From Sclerodactyla briareus (taxonomy: Eukaryota > Echinodermata > Holothuroidea > Dendrochirotida > Sclerodactylidae): a DNA stretch of 64,000 nt. The stretch covers positions 62,001-126,000 of the forward strand of contig JAODTK010003610.1 in NCBI GenBank assembly GCA_026419785.1, in the 5' to 3' direction. The position numbers and the translations under genes were made by a program. Within the stretch, counting starts at the first letter, position 1; the number at the start of each line of letters is the position of its first letter. This document shows positions 11,871-24,009 of the stretch, one piece after another. The notes under the pieces are model-generated. The model was given only the letters and a program-made list of their open reading frames with translations, was not told the origin of the DNA and did not search any database.

Positions 11871-13989
11871 GCCCACTTTTCGTGTGTCACCAAATCACTC
11901 TATTCCTCCTGCTGTCACCATTTCCTCCAACCGGAGGTCCCTCGGTTTGGGTCCTATGGGTTTGGCTTGTATGTTTTTTATGGAAACCTAAGGTGACTTG
12001 GAGTCCTAATGTTTTTTTTTGTTTTTGTTTACTGGTTTTCCAGTGATCTGCTTATCTCGTGGTTCGATTTGCATGTTTTCAAAGTTTAGGTGACCCAGCC
12101 ACTTCAATTCATATTTTATTGCTTATTTTGACACTCATGCTTTCTGTTTGGTTTTGACTCGATTGTTAAAATTGAACCCAGATGTATATATTACTAATCC
12201 ACAAATTAAGCAGCAAACATCAAAAAGTGAAGACAGGATTTTTTCTTTTAGTTACTTTACCTCTTGACAAAACCGTACCTCTTGAGACATAATTCGCAAC
12301 ACTATGTCTCCGTGACCAAAACACATTTGGTGATCGCTAAATAATGACCCTAACTTTGTCAGGATTCGACACACAATTTAAAATCGAATATAATGTGCAA
12401 AATTTTGAACTCCACTTCTGTCGGGACCAAATGAAGTAATCACAAGTTCCGTCAAAATTGACAAACATTAGCAAAGAAAAACTAGAAAATTATACAAATT
12501 AGAGGGCCTAGTCCATGACGAACACCACACTTTCGGACCCTTCGAGATTTGTCTGTGCATACATGGTGCCAGGTTGGGGGAAATCGGACGAAGCGTTGTG
12601 CAGTTTACGGCAGGAGGAAACGGTAGTAGACATTCGGACTGCGGGTATATAAAGACTTCGATCGTATTCGTGTTAACTTCAAGATACCAAGTTTCACAGT
12701 ACCGGTACTACGGGCATTGCAGCAGATCATCGGTTGGGTCATGTTGCCACATGCGTTGGGCGCCAGCCTAAGTTCTTGGGACAACTAATAGCGTCATCGA
12801 AACTAACAGACGGGGGGGGGGGGTTTGGAACACCACACTCTCCAAACTATTGGTTCGCGTCGAATAGTCGTCAGTTTCAAACTTAGTCATTACAATTCGG
12901 CAAGATACGATTAAGCCAGAAGACGAGACAGACTGGCTGACAGGACAGATGACCAGAAGTTAGCGGACTTGTTGAAGCTTCATATTTGCCAGAAAATTGA
13001 CACTAGCCTGGCCGTACGGAGCAATGACATCGTTAATCTTCCATGGAAGGGATTCGAGGGAATACATGAAAAGGACTCATCTTCAACATGACAAGTTGAC
13101 TAGTACTTCACTGCTGAAGGTCAGCAAAATCCCTCAAATGAAAAAAAAATGGGCCCTCTGGTTTAACGCCCGCTGGAGAAAATAAAGTAAAATAAAATGA
13201 ACAGTTAAGGCCGCGCATTTTTCCCAACATGAATAGTTAGGGGATCGTTGCGGGTGTTGGGCGTAGGAGCATTGTATCAGAATTCAAGGCACTCCTATAG
13301 TAGGCCATACCCTGAGCAAATTTCCATACGATGAGTTCAGATCCTGCACATAAGTGTTCCAGACCTCGCCAATCGACAATCGTACGCCCTGATTCGTGTC
13401 GTTTCATATGTTCAAAATACTTTCCCACCCATTACCCATTCCTCTGAGAGAGCAAAATGTAAGATGGATCGGGTATTTGGGAGAAGGTAGCAACCTGCTC
13501 AACCGTTCTTAACTTGAACATGAAATATCTGAACAAAGTGGCGTGAAACCAGGTCTCGGTCCAAGAATTTGGGCTATTACATGCAGTTGTATGGAAATTG
13601 AAAGTTGCCTGCCTGATGGGAAATCCGATTGTTCCTCCCACTTTCCATTTAAAACAAAATGAGTGGGAAAAATACAGTGGAGTCGTAGCGTAGAGGTTCC
13701 ACCGTTTAAAGGTATACGCGCAACCACTGCGATTTATAGTATACATGGAAACAAAACCAAGTCGCATCCGCATACTCACGCCATATCCGCATACAGGGCG
13801 ACTCTGAATCTGGCCTTAACCGTACTCATTCCCAACCTCCAACAATGCTAGTGTGTTGTTTTTTGCTGTTGTTTTAGTAAAAGAGAAGGAGAACAACGGG
13901 CAAACATTGATAGCTAGTGCAGGAAAAAGAAGCTCCCCCTAGCAATATTTCTTGCATCCAGAGATGCCACGGCGTACGAAGGACTAAGC
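11871..13989. other. Unannotated stretch
   Basis: No coding region or known repeat is supported. A run of 12 G sits at 12812-12823. Frames of 62-115 codons at 12574-13851 show no recognisable domains. Confidence 0.5.
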
Positions 13990-14130
13990 AGCATGCCTAC
14001 AACATGTCTACCTACCAACCTGCCTACCTCCAAAGGCCTACCTACCAACAGCCTACCACCTACCTGCCTGCCTACATACATACTACATACATACATACAT
14101 ACATACTACATACATAATACCATACATACA
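13990..14130. repeat. CCTA/CATA tetranucleotide microsatellite
   Basis: Imperfect (cctac)/(ccta) repeats from about 14005 pass into (cata)n from about 14070 to 14130. The open frames across it encode only low-complexity peptide. Confidence 0.9.
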
Positions 14131-14510
14131 TGACATGCGCTAATGGGTACCAGCAAAGTACTTGTTTGCGCGAAGGGGAACCGGCAGCCCGAGCGCGCCT
14201 CAGGCCGCCTGCAGCACGTGCGCTCCGAGGGGTTGATCACCAAGTGAGGCAGCGGAGCGTGGCGGGAAGCTCTTATAAGAGGACGTTCGCGGAATGGCCT
14301 ACAGCCAAGTTTCGATGTTCACGTCGACCGAGAGGAGGTCGGGAGAGGCTTCTCACGTACGCGCTAAGTAGTCGTCGGCGTAGAGCACCGCCCAAAGCGG
14401 CCAGCTTACACAGAGGCAGTACAGCATACGTCGTAAGATGCGCAAGGGGTATCAGCCAAACACCTTGTTTTCGCCAAGGGGAACCGCAGCCCGAGATGAA
14501 AAGCGTCTCT
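14131..14510. repeat. GC-rich block bounded by 303-bp direct repeats
   Basis: A markedly GC-rich segment begins and ends with similar 45-50-bp phrases: 'gggtaccagcaaagtac', 'ttgtttgcgcgaaggggaac', 'cggcagcccgag' near 14145-14192, and 'ggggtatcagccaaacac', 'cttgttttcgccaagggg', 'aaccgcagcccgag' near 14445-14494. The offset between matching bases is 303 bp. This fits one and a bit units of a satellite or a spacer-type tandem repeat. The 127-codon frame across it has no known similarity and is probably chance in GC-rich DNA. Confidence 0.5.
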
Positions 14511-14699
14511 TAATTCTTCTATGATCGCCATAGACAATTTAGTTAGAAGTTTCATTTAAGGAAATGTCGACCGTCCACCATTCAAAGGAATACCGTACGT
14601 CGCGCGATATTAAAATATCTTCTATTATATTTCCTATTCAAATAATCGGATATTAGCCATATACCGTAAAGGAACGATAACGTAAGTATCATTATGTAG

Positions 14700-17600
14700 A
14701 AGTTGAATATCGCCTATATATTCTCTCCAATTACCACTCTATCTCTACTGGAAGTTGAAGCATCAACGCCCACGGGCTACCCGTACGATGGATTACTTGG
14801 AACTCCAAGAGGAAGTCGGAAGGAGGAAGAAGACGATTGCAGAGGACTATATCATTCGAACCGGCTATACTCGATCGAAGAGCTGCTTGCCGACCTACAT
14901 CATGTACTTTTCGAAACACCCATTACTTCCACTTTGAAGGCTGGGCAGGTTCCTGGAATTCTACGACATCACCGCAAGATTCGAGCAGATGAGCAGTTCA
15001 ACTCCACTTATATTGAATATCACAATACCGAAAAAACACTGACTTTTAGGTTCAAATTTATTTTTCATAGAAACCCAATTTTGTCCACTTTGTGGTGCTT
15101 AACTGTATTTCTAAATTGACTCCCAAAAAGCCAAAAAGCATATCATATTGTAACTTCTCGGAAATATCGTTGAAGAATTAGCAGATTGGCAAGAACACAC
15201 ACACGCACACAATATATATAATGCATTTCAGTCGGCGAAAGGACATTCTGTGTTCCCAAGGGCTCTAACTACTGTCAAAGATGGACGAACGCTTACCACT
15301 ATTATGAATCCTACACACGCAACTGTAAAGGTTAGGAAAGATCACCTACTTGGTGAAATATATGCCACTAATCGTGAAAACAGTCAATATACCATTGTAG
15401 ACCAGGAGTTGCCATCACCCTCGATTATTCAGATGCAGGAAACGGTGGAGAAGGTCTCCACCGTGCACTTGGATGATGGGCTGACACCAAGCGAAAAGGG
15501 AAGAGTTACCAACTTACTCAAGGAGTTTTCCGACGTATTCAGCAATGAACCTGGTAGAACGAGTCTGATCCATCACAAGGTGAGAACAGATGAAGCCAGA
15601 TCAATGAGACAGAGGGCTTATCGCACGACACCAAATATGAAAGTGGAAATTGATAAGCAAGTTCAAACATTGCTGGAAGACGACATCATCGAGGAAAGCT
15701 CAAGTCCATGGTCTGCAACAATCGTGATGGTTAAAAAAAGGATAACACATACAGATTCTGCATCGATTACAGAATGCTGAATGTTACAGATTCACATCCG
15801 TTACCGCGAACAGATGATACGTTGGATGTGGACAACCTGCTTAATATATCTCGATGACGTCATTGTGATGGGAAAAAGCTTCGCAACACTACACAATCTA
15901 GTCGACGTCCTTACCAGACTACGGAAGGCTGGTTTAACTATCAACAGAAGTGATATCTATCAACGAGGAGTTAGGTACCTTGGTCACATCGTCAACAAGG
16001 ATGGTATCCAACCAGATCCAGCAAAACAGTGTGAAGGTACGAAACTGGCCAACACCACGGAATGCCACTCAAGTAAGAGGATTCTTAGGACTAGCTTCCT
16101 ACTACAGGGAATTCAACAAGGATTTTGCCAATATGCACTTCCATTACAGGTGACGAGAGGACGCTCGATTTGAATGGACCTCGGAATGTGAACTTGCCTT
16201 CAACACACTAAAGCAGAAGCTGGCGTCACCACCCCTACTAGGCTCTCCTGATTTTGCAAACGAATTCACCTTGTATACTGTTGCCTCACTCTTGTAACAG
16301 GAGCAATTTTGAGTCAGCACAGAGATGGTAAAGAGGTCGTGATAGCGTTCGCCAGCCATATTTTTACGAAGGCAGAACAAAGATGATCTACGCATGACAC
16401 AGAGCAGTTCGCAATCGTCTGGGCTGTCAACATTTCCGACACTATCTAGCCACGTCGTACTTCATCATCTACACTGATCACAAACCACTGTTGGTCTGCG
16501 TAAAATGCCGATCCAAATGATCCAATTGGCAGAGAGCTAGATGGGCCCTGGAGATGGACATGTATGAATGGGAATTGGTGAAGTACGGACCAGGGAAGAA
16601 GAATGAGAATGCAGACGCACTATCACGACGCTCATCAGAACTTAATCAAGACAAGAAGTTCGATGACCTTGGTATCAACTCCCTCTTCGCAAAAAGTGAG
16701 TAAGCGAATGACGAAGAGAGACATCCAACTTTGAGCAAGGCACCGTCGACAGACGAAATCTTGGTAAAGACTCCCACAACACAGGCAACACCCCAGAGAT
16801 TCCTGTAGAAGCGCCATGCAACCCACGAAAGCCAGTGGAACAAACAGAAAAGGTGACCACAGGAGAGAACTAGTGATCCTGATGTTTTTAGACTAGGTCA
16901 CATGTGGCTGTAGACCACTCAAAGAAGACGTCGAAAACGAAAGAGCTTTGAGGAAGGTATGGTGGGAGTACCCGAAACTTATTCTAGTTGATCGGATACT
17001 GTATCGTCATGTACTGTTTCCAGGAAGGTCATGTCTGCAGACAGTTATTCCGTTTAGCATGGTTGCTGAAAACCAGTCTCGCTCTAGATAAGCAGTTCTA
17101 CAACGACAGCAACATGAAATACCAACCCTTCAGAGTCGACGACTTGGTAATGCTGGGAACGCAGCGGAACGGAAGTTGAAACTCGCTCCAAAGTAGACTG
17201 GTCCATTCGGTGTCGCCAGTCTTACACAAACCCGAGAGAAACGTAATACGTACAGAATACAGTGACCAATCTGGGAAACACACGTGTGCACCACAACCGT
17301 CTACAACGTTATATTTCAGAGACAACTGTACCCAAGACCTTCATTGCAGAGGTTCAACCTAGGTCACCTGTATCATCAGCACTGGTAACGAAATCCACTC
17401 CAACAACCACACCCCGATCTTACCCTCACTTGCGTACTAGATTGGGAAGAGAGAGTAGAGCACCCACACGGTATGGTAATGAATAATCATATTTATTGCA
17501 TGGGATGTTGATATGAATTGTCGATAGGAACCAGAGTGTAGGTGAGACGAGTAGGAGAGACGTAGAAAACAGAACGTGTATAAGAGTTGGATGTAAATAT

Positions 17601-17960
17601 TTATTATTTTGAGGAAATTAGAAATGTCAAAAATAATGCACAATTGCATATATTAATTAATTGATGAGTCGAGGACGATTTATTCTGTGAAGGCTATCGT
17701 ATGTACAAGTAAAAGAAGAACACGATGTTAGAACGACTGGATATTCAGTCTAATCATGCACTGATAGAGGGCAATATGTTGTACTTAGCTTTACTGTGTG
17801 CGATGATCCATATCAGGTGAGCACTAGACTCGAGTTCTCAATACATTTGTAATTAGTCTGCTGCACGAGACACACACTTCTTCTCCTTCTTTCTAGCGGC
17901 CTACAATATATCATTTTGTGACTTTATATTTTCTCGGCCAGCGCCTACACATACATAATC
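14700..17960 (+). mobile_element. Ty3/Gypsy LTR retrotransposon fossil
   Basis: Parts appear in the order of the family. A gag-like start lies near 14790-14935, a protease/RT boundary and RT N-terminus (SEKGRVTNLLKEFSDVF, DDIIEESSSPWSATIVMV) at 15250-15780, an RT core with YLDD at about 15850, an RNase H region with DHKPLL near 16480 and NADALSRR near 16610, and integrase C-terminal similarity at about 17080-17320. A possible 3' LTR of about 180 bp starts with TGTTAG near 17726, after a 'gagtcgaggacga' phrase at about 17667 typical of the region before the Gypsy 3' LTR. I found no matching 5' LTR, so the left edge is uncertain. The element is clearly broken in every module, by roughly ten or more breaks, and is probably old. 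Confidence 0.8.
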
Positions 17961-18795
17961 CCGGTAAACACAATGCATAGTGTACAATGATTTCCTTATT
18001 CACGTGTAGGAAACAGACTGAGAGGTTTCCGGGTTATACCATGACCACGAACAAACAATCATATCCTTAACCTCTGTTTGCAAACTCTTGGCGTATTCAT
18101 ACCACTCTGAATACGTACTCGAATACGTACCATGAGTTGAACACGAGTGTTTGACTAACGATTCCTGGATCAGAGTCTGGATGTTATTGCGACAAAGTTG
18201 GCCTACCGTAATATTTAGGGAATTATATGCCCGTTTCAGAGTTACGTTGATCACCATACCCTTCAAACTATGTTTGTTGGGTATAGGGTATTTGTAAGCT
18301 TTATGGTTGAACACATTCATACAAACAAGTCTGCTATTTTGTATTCATGCTACAACACGATCAATTCCTCCTTCTCAGTCACCTGATATCACGCAACGGG
18401 CAGCAATAACTGATACAAAGCAACACGAGTTGTGTCGTGCCCAAGGCCATATACAAGGCAACCTAAGACTCCCCATGTGCCTGATGTCGTGTTTTGTGTA
18501 AATTACTTTCGAATAAACGATTTTCATAATTGCCATGTATCGAGAAATCAAGAGTCGTATGAGACAAAATCATAGGCTGTCGTAAATTCGACCAAGAACT
18601 CCCGGATAGTCGGAGGCGAGACTTGTGGAAATATTACCTGAGTTATGTATTATTGCCCGATTTTCCAATCAATTATTTGATTAAAGTGTAACAATATCCT
18701 CGCGCTTAGCGCACACTGACTGGGATTTGTGTGGCCTATCCTATACACATAAACTATTAAAAATTTCAGACAATTTCTTGGAGACTTGGTTCAAA
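17961..18795. other. Unannotated stretch downstream of the Gypsy fossil
   Basis: A 106-codon minus-strand frame (18000-18320) has no recognisable domain, and no splice context convinced me that it belongs to the receptor exon upstream of it on that strand. Confidence 0.4.
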
Positions 18796-19037
18796 CTATC
18801 CGAAGTTCGGCCGCCACTTTCTGACAGTTTGACCCGTCTCGTATTTCTCCGCAAACAAATGATAGTGTCATGTGTCAACACGGTACCAGATTCATGACGA
18901 ATAAAGGTGAAATCGTCGTTCGGCCACCACTCTCTGACAGTTCGAACCGCCTGCTATACCTACGCAAACAAGTTTTATATAATAGTGTTTATGTGTCAAC
19001 GCGGTACCAGATTCATGGCGGACAGAAGTAAAATCGT
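18796..19037. repeat. Local tandem duplication, about 118 bp, two copies
   Basis: Copy 1 (about 18800-18914) and copy 2 (about 18916-19037) share 'gttcggccgccact', 'tctgacagtt', 'acgcaaacaa', 'atgtgtcaac', 'cggtaccagattcatg' and 'aaatcg' in order. The copies differ by substitutions and a few indels. The pair lies just inside the putative intron after the receptor exon. Confidence 0.75.
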
Positions 19038-19074
19038 ATGATGGTGAATGGTACTATTCCGAGTATAGACTCAC

Positions 19075-19233
19075 CATGAGGAATCCAATGCTAACAAGGA
19101 AAGCTGCGATGGTAAGATGCAGTATCAGCCGCTGTACGAATACTTTATACTTCGATAGAAGCCAGATCACGAAGAACATGAAGAAGGCAGCTGAGAGAGA
19201 GAATAGGAAAACGGGGAATTCCAGTATGTGCAT
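19075..19233 (-). CDS. Putative first coding exon of a 7TM receptor
   Basis: The minus strand from ATG at 19233 reads 53 codons to a clean donor: CTCATG then GTGAGT, with the intron starting at 19074. The start has ACC before ATG, a fair Kozak context. The peptide has a very short N-terminus (MHILEF), a hydrophobic segment (about residues 7-26, ending FFVIWLL), a basic loop (SKYKVFVQR) and a second hydrophobic segment (LILHLTIAAFLVSIGFLM). This is the layout of TM1, loop 1 and TM2 in animal G-protein-coupled receptors, and RLILHLTIAAFL is the kind of TM2 seen in cAMP-receptor-like/secretin-like families. The frame stays open upstream to 19314, so an earlier start is possible. I could not find the following exons. 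Alternatives are a receptor pseudogene exon or a chance hydrophobic frame. Confidence 0.42.
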
Positions 19234-19239
19234 GGTCAA

Positions 19240-20957
19240 AAGATTCTTTCTTTTTTTACAGCGACGACAGATCAGTACAAGTGGTAGCACCACACAAAAC
19301 GCATACACATACACACGCCATCATGATTGCATGAGGTTCTTTTGAATAAGAAATATTTACTAAGTAATTCTGTGAATTATTTACATATACTGGTCTCGAC
19401 GTTTTCCGGTGAATGATATAAATAACATCATCTCCAATCAATAATTTACTGCGTAGTCCTGAATTGTGCCATGCAGTAGCTATCGTTTATAATCAAGGCA
19501 CTGGCTTATTAAAGACGCAACAAAATCAAGAGACGTAATAGGATGATTAAGGTAACATTGATGAATATTTATAGGTATATATACCATCCCAGTAGTGAGA
19601 AAGAGGCCATAAACTTCATGACAACAACCACCGCAGTCTGAAATTGATAAGAGAGATATAATTGATGACATTGGGATAGTCGTCATGCAGATTAAATGTA
19701 ATGGTCATAGGCGTAGATTGTACATACCATAGGCCTACTAATCCCAAACTAATCCTAACTAACTATTCTGAGCAAACGTACACTCCCATAGCTGCATCCC
19801 TCGAAGCTTCCCGACAAAGTAAATGATAGGTCTGTTACATTACCTAATTGGAATTCTCGCCCGACGCATGCGTACACGGTCCCGTCTCTGTGGTTATTCA
19901 CTAGAACTGACCAATGTGCCGAGAACTGTGGTTGTTTCTCGCAAATTGGAGTTTCAAATACCACGTTTGAGACGAAAGTTTCGCCAAACGAACTGCAAGG
20001 TATAATGAATTAATTTAATTACGTCTGCACAAAAGTGATTTTCAAACACTGAGCCAACTAGGACTTTTCCGATTCGTGGGAGCCTTGAATTGCATTTGGA
20101 AGAAAAACTGGAAGGGTCTGTAATAATGTTCCATTCCTTAGATATTGTTAAGATCTACCACGTGGCTTGAGAACAGCACCGCTTTATGCCCAGTGAAGGG
20201 GGCGGGTGATCGGCGCAGGCATGTGGGAAGGGATATATTGTTTTTTTTTGTTTTTTTTTTTGTTTTTTTTGCTTTACTAGAATCTGGAGATTCAGGCAGA
20301 ATTTTTCTCAGCTCCCCTGACCTGGGCGGTTCCTCTACGGTTACGACGATGTCACAATTCCGACCATCAGTGCGGTTGACTGTGATTTACGGACAAGTTT
20401 TGGACATGTAGGCCTATGTATGGATGGGCTGATAGACAAATGTAACTTGAAGGACTCGTATGGAGAACTTAGCAGATGGAATGAAAGAAAGAGGATGCAT
20501 GGTAAATATGATTTCTGTATCATCTCGACTCATCGGATATGTATTAATATATCCATAGATTGATTTTCTTCTCATTGAATTGGAATGCAAACATGAGATA
20601 CATATTTCATGGTTGGTTGAATACAGCTTAAGACACCCGGCAAGTGTCGTTTCGAGTCAACTGAAGGGTTTCAAAACTTACGAAAAAAGCCAACTGGTTA
20701 TTCGTAAACTGTTTTATTGTTATCTATATGTCAGGGCCTCAGGTAAGATAGTCTTCCAGCAACTGATTTCAGTTCAAATGAAAATTGTAGCGCTCCACTT
20801 AGATAAAATTCGTAACAGTCATCCCCCCCCCCCCCTCCGCTCCCCCGAAGTCAGAGAAGTAATCTACGCCGGTTGATCAGGTACCTAGGATAAATATATT
20901 GAATGTTCGACGATACCATTATTACCACATATCTCCTGGATAATAACTGATTACCGG
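19240..20957. other. Unannotated stretch upstream of the receptor exon
   Basis: If the receptor exon is real, this holds its 5' UTR and promoter, but no element could be identified. A T-rich run (20230-20270) and a run of 13 C (20823-20835) are present. The 98-codon frame at 20580-20876 has no recognisable similarity. Confidence 0.4.
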
Positions 20958-21043
20958 TAGTGTTTGTAAAGCGATTTGAGCACTTCGGTGGTAAAGCGCT
21001 ATATAAGAAATTGACATTATTATTATTATTATTATTATTATAC
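20958..21043 (+). mobile_element. LINE 3' tail with (ATT)n
   Basis: The segment 'gtaaagcgatttgagcac', 'ttcggtggtaaagcgctat', 'ataagaaattgacattatt' and an ATT microsatellite matches the tail of the LINE at 200-835 (agcgctttgagcaa ... agcgctctataaat ... ATT). No ORF2 remains, so this is a near-maximally 5'-truncated insertion, or a SINE sharing the tail. Confidence 0.75.
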
Positions 21044-21539
21044 CGGCATACAGGTCACGGCCTGACGGTGAGAAATGTGGAAAGGCGGGGGGGGGGGGGG
21101 GGGTATCGTTAAACGTTCGTTCGAATGAACTGCTTCATCGCATATTCGATTTCAGTTCCATATTAGTTATATAATGGTGATCAAGGATGGCGCCAGGAAT
21201 TCGGGCGATTTATTCTTCCTACCTCTAAATCACTGAAAACGACATGGCCATAAGAATGACCAAAGAACACATGAATCAAGAGTCACCATTACCGGGGCAT
21301 AGGCTGGTCTGGCATGTCTGTGGTAATATTCGGGGAAAATTGAACCCCAGGTAGTTTGTATGTGGGCTAAAGTGTCTTTACCCATTATAAATCATGTCGC
21401 GAATGTTCCCAGGATTTTCTAGTTCGAGAGTGCAAATGGGTATAAAATCGTAGCGCTACTGAGAAGTGACCTCGTGCTACGAAAACATATTTTGATTTTG
21501 ATACTCCTTGATCACTGAAAATGGTGAAAGTGTGCATGA
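21044..21539. other. Short unannotated stretch with a 17-G run
   Basis: A run of 17 G lies at 21087-21103. No coding region or repeat is supported in the rest. Confidence 0.5.
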
Positions 21540-22360
21540 CGTGCGTCTGTGACGCTTGGCGTGTAAACACGATAACTCAGCCCCACCTGGATGGATCGAG
21601 CTCATACATGGTATGGATGTTCCCCATGGGAGTACATGAACCATATTGTTTTAAGTCTAGGCCAGAGGTCATCTGAGATCACCATAAGTCTGGAATCCTC
21701 GTAAACACGATAAGTCCAAAACGCTTGTTACGATCAAGCTGAAATTTGTCGTGTTAGCTTAAGAACCTAGTTGGTTTTGGTGTAGGTAGAGCATTTCTTG
21801 TTGAGAGCACAAAACAAAAATTGTGAGATTTTGTTTTCGTTTTGCAAATTATCTCATCGGTCTCAAAGGACCAGATGAAATATTGAAATTTGGTATATAG
21901 CTTCCCTATGGGAAGTACGGAACCCCAATTGATTTTGGTGTGGACAGGATATATTTTTTGGTACTAGGAGAAATGGAGAATTGCGAAATGATATGTATTT
22001 CCCCAGGGTGGTATGCAATCCCTATTGTTTTGGGGGGTTAGGAGTTATAGGCCAATCTGAGAATGAGATCACCAGAGGTCACCAAAGTCTGAAATACTTG
22101 TAAACACGGTAGTCCAGAACGCTTAGTCCGATCAAGCCGAAATGTTGTGTACACAGCTCCCTCATGCGGAGTACAAGAACCTAATGGTTTTTATTGTAGA
22201 TATTCTGGCAAATATCAGCTTGCAAACACGATAACTCGGTCTCATCTGAATGGACGAATCTCACAATAGTATGCGTGTCCCCGTGGTGAGTGGTGAATAT
22301 ATGAACCCTATAGTCTTGGGGTGATGATGAGGTCATCATATGTCATAGTTCGAAAACCTT
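21540..22360 (+). repeat. Dispersed repeat R1, copy 2
   Basis: It shows the ordered R1 phrases 'gtaaacacgataactcag', 'cctggatggatcgagctcat', 'gttccccatgg', 'gccagaggtcatctgagatc', 'aaacacgataagtcc' and 'gatcaagctgaaatttg', and the cycle repeats about twice. Copy lengths and order match 62.8-63.7 kb closely. No protein-coding potential was found. Confidence 0.75.
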
Positions 22361-24009
22361 CTCCTTCTAACTTTTACACGAAAAGCCCAATATGCTGGTT
22401 TTGATCGAGTAAAGAGTTGTACATCGCCTCGACGACCTTTCTTCCGAATACTTCTTGAATATTCTAATGGTACCACTAATAGGCCATTGTTCAAGCTTAC
22501 GTGGACAGAGTTGCCAGATAGACATTCGGAATTATTTGTTTTCACAAAGAGTGATATGAGTGCAATGGCCTCCCTGTAGATGTTGTTAGGTCCATAGTGT
22601 TAATTACCTTCAAAACAGTCGACTAGATTAGTAATTGTGGGGAGATGCAGTTGAGTTCCGTTGTCTTCTCTTGGTGAGTGGTTTCAGGGTGTTCACGAGG
22701 TTCTCCTGACCCTGCTCCACTGGATAAACTAAATTATCGTTCGTTACACGAGTGCACCGCCTGCTTCGTATTGCAAAAACATGTCAGATAAAGGATTATG
22801 CCAATCAGGTCAATTACAGTTATAAAAAAGATAAAAATGGTAAAATACTCATCGGTGGGCTGGTGAATTATTTTTTGTGTTTGCCGAATAGAAAGACAGG
22901 ATTGATGCGCCAAATAAAATTAATTTCATATTTGCAGAGGGGAGAAAACCTTTGACGAATGACACAAATTTAGTGGTAAACATCTTGTGAGGGGTTTAGC
23001 GGGGTTGTGTCACTGTAGATATGATCCATGCAGCCTCTTCCAATACTATGGGAGACACCGCTCCCCCCCCACACTGGTGACGCCATGGATTGTCCCGACG
23101 GGGTGGTGGGTGGGTGGTGGAAGTTTCCTACGAGGGGCATTTCCAGGCGGGGTGGTCCAGGACCGACCCCTCACCATTCTAATGCCAAAAACCTGTAATT
23201 CGTTATGTTTCCATCCTTTGTCTTCTTCTTAGCTTAGACATAATTCATAGAAAAAAAATTCTCAATAATGTAAATACACATGTGAGAGCATTGCTCACTC
23301 TCATGTTACATCTCACTCAATCGAGCGGCTCTGAGCAGATTTGTTGCTAATTGCCTCTGCCAAGAAAGGGTCGGGTATCCGGATTACTGCACAGAGAATG
23401 TGGGTAATGCTGCTATGGCGCTGGGAAGGTATTGTGTCGTTGAGAAATGATACCACAGGAACGCATTTTGCTTTACGCACTTCTCGGACAGGAGACGTTC
23501 ACCCTCCCCGAAGGAATGTGCATTGGATCTCTCCGGGGACATTTGGAAGATATTCAAGAGACTTGTGTAGACTATATGAAATGATTGAGGCACGCGTAAG
23601 TATTTTTCGCCTCGTCGTGTGAGTAAATTTAGCGTAACCACTCGTGGATAATTCCCTACGCGAGGGGGGGGGCTGCCCGACTGGGTGTTATTGCGCCATG
23701 CTCCCAGACCTCGCCGCTTCTGCCGAATAGGCGACTACATGCACAAGGCCCCAAGAACGAAAGCCTCATATGCAGGTAAAACCATGGACATTGCATGGAC
23801 CTATGAGGAGGGAGAGAGAAGTATGTTCATTTTCGTCAACACTGGGCAACACTGTATACCACCGGAATTGAGTTGAGAGATCACGGGAATCTCCAGGGTT
23901 TCTCTCGGAGCATAAATGTTCCGCAGAGAAATGTTCAGTTATTACTGATCGGCGGCGCCTGAGCGTAGGCTCAGGCCCCCTACTTTAGGATATTGCACTG
24001 GAAGTTTCG
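22361..24009. other. Unannotated stretch
   Basis: No gene or known repeat is supported. Frames of up to 93 codons (23341-23641) occur on both strands over the same DNA and match nothing I know. Confidence 0.45.

Noticed and set aside
18000-18320. 106-codon minus frame as a second exon of the receptor
   Set aside because: No hydrophobic transmembrane segment and no convincing acceptor joining the phase of the exon at 19075.
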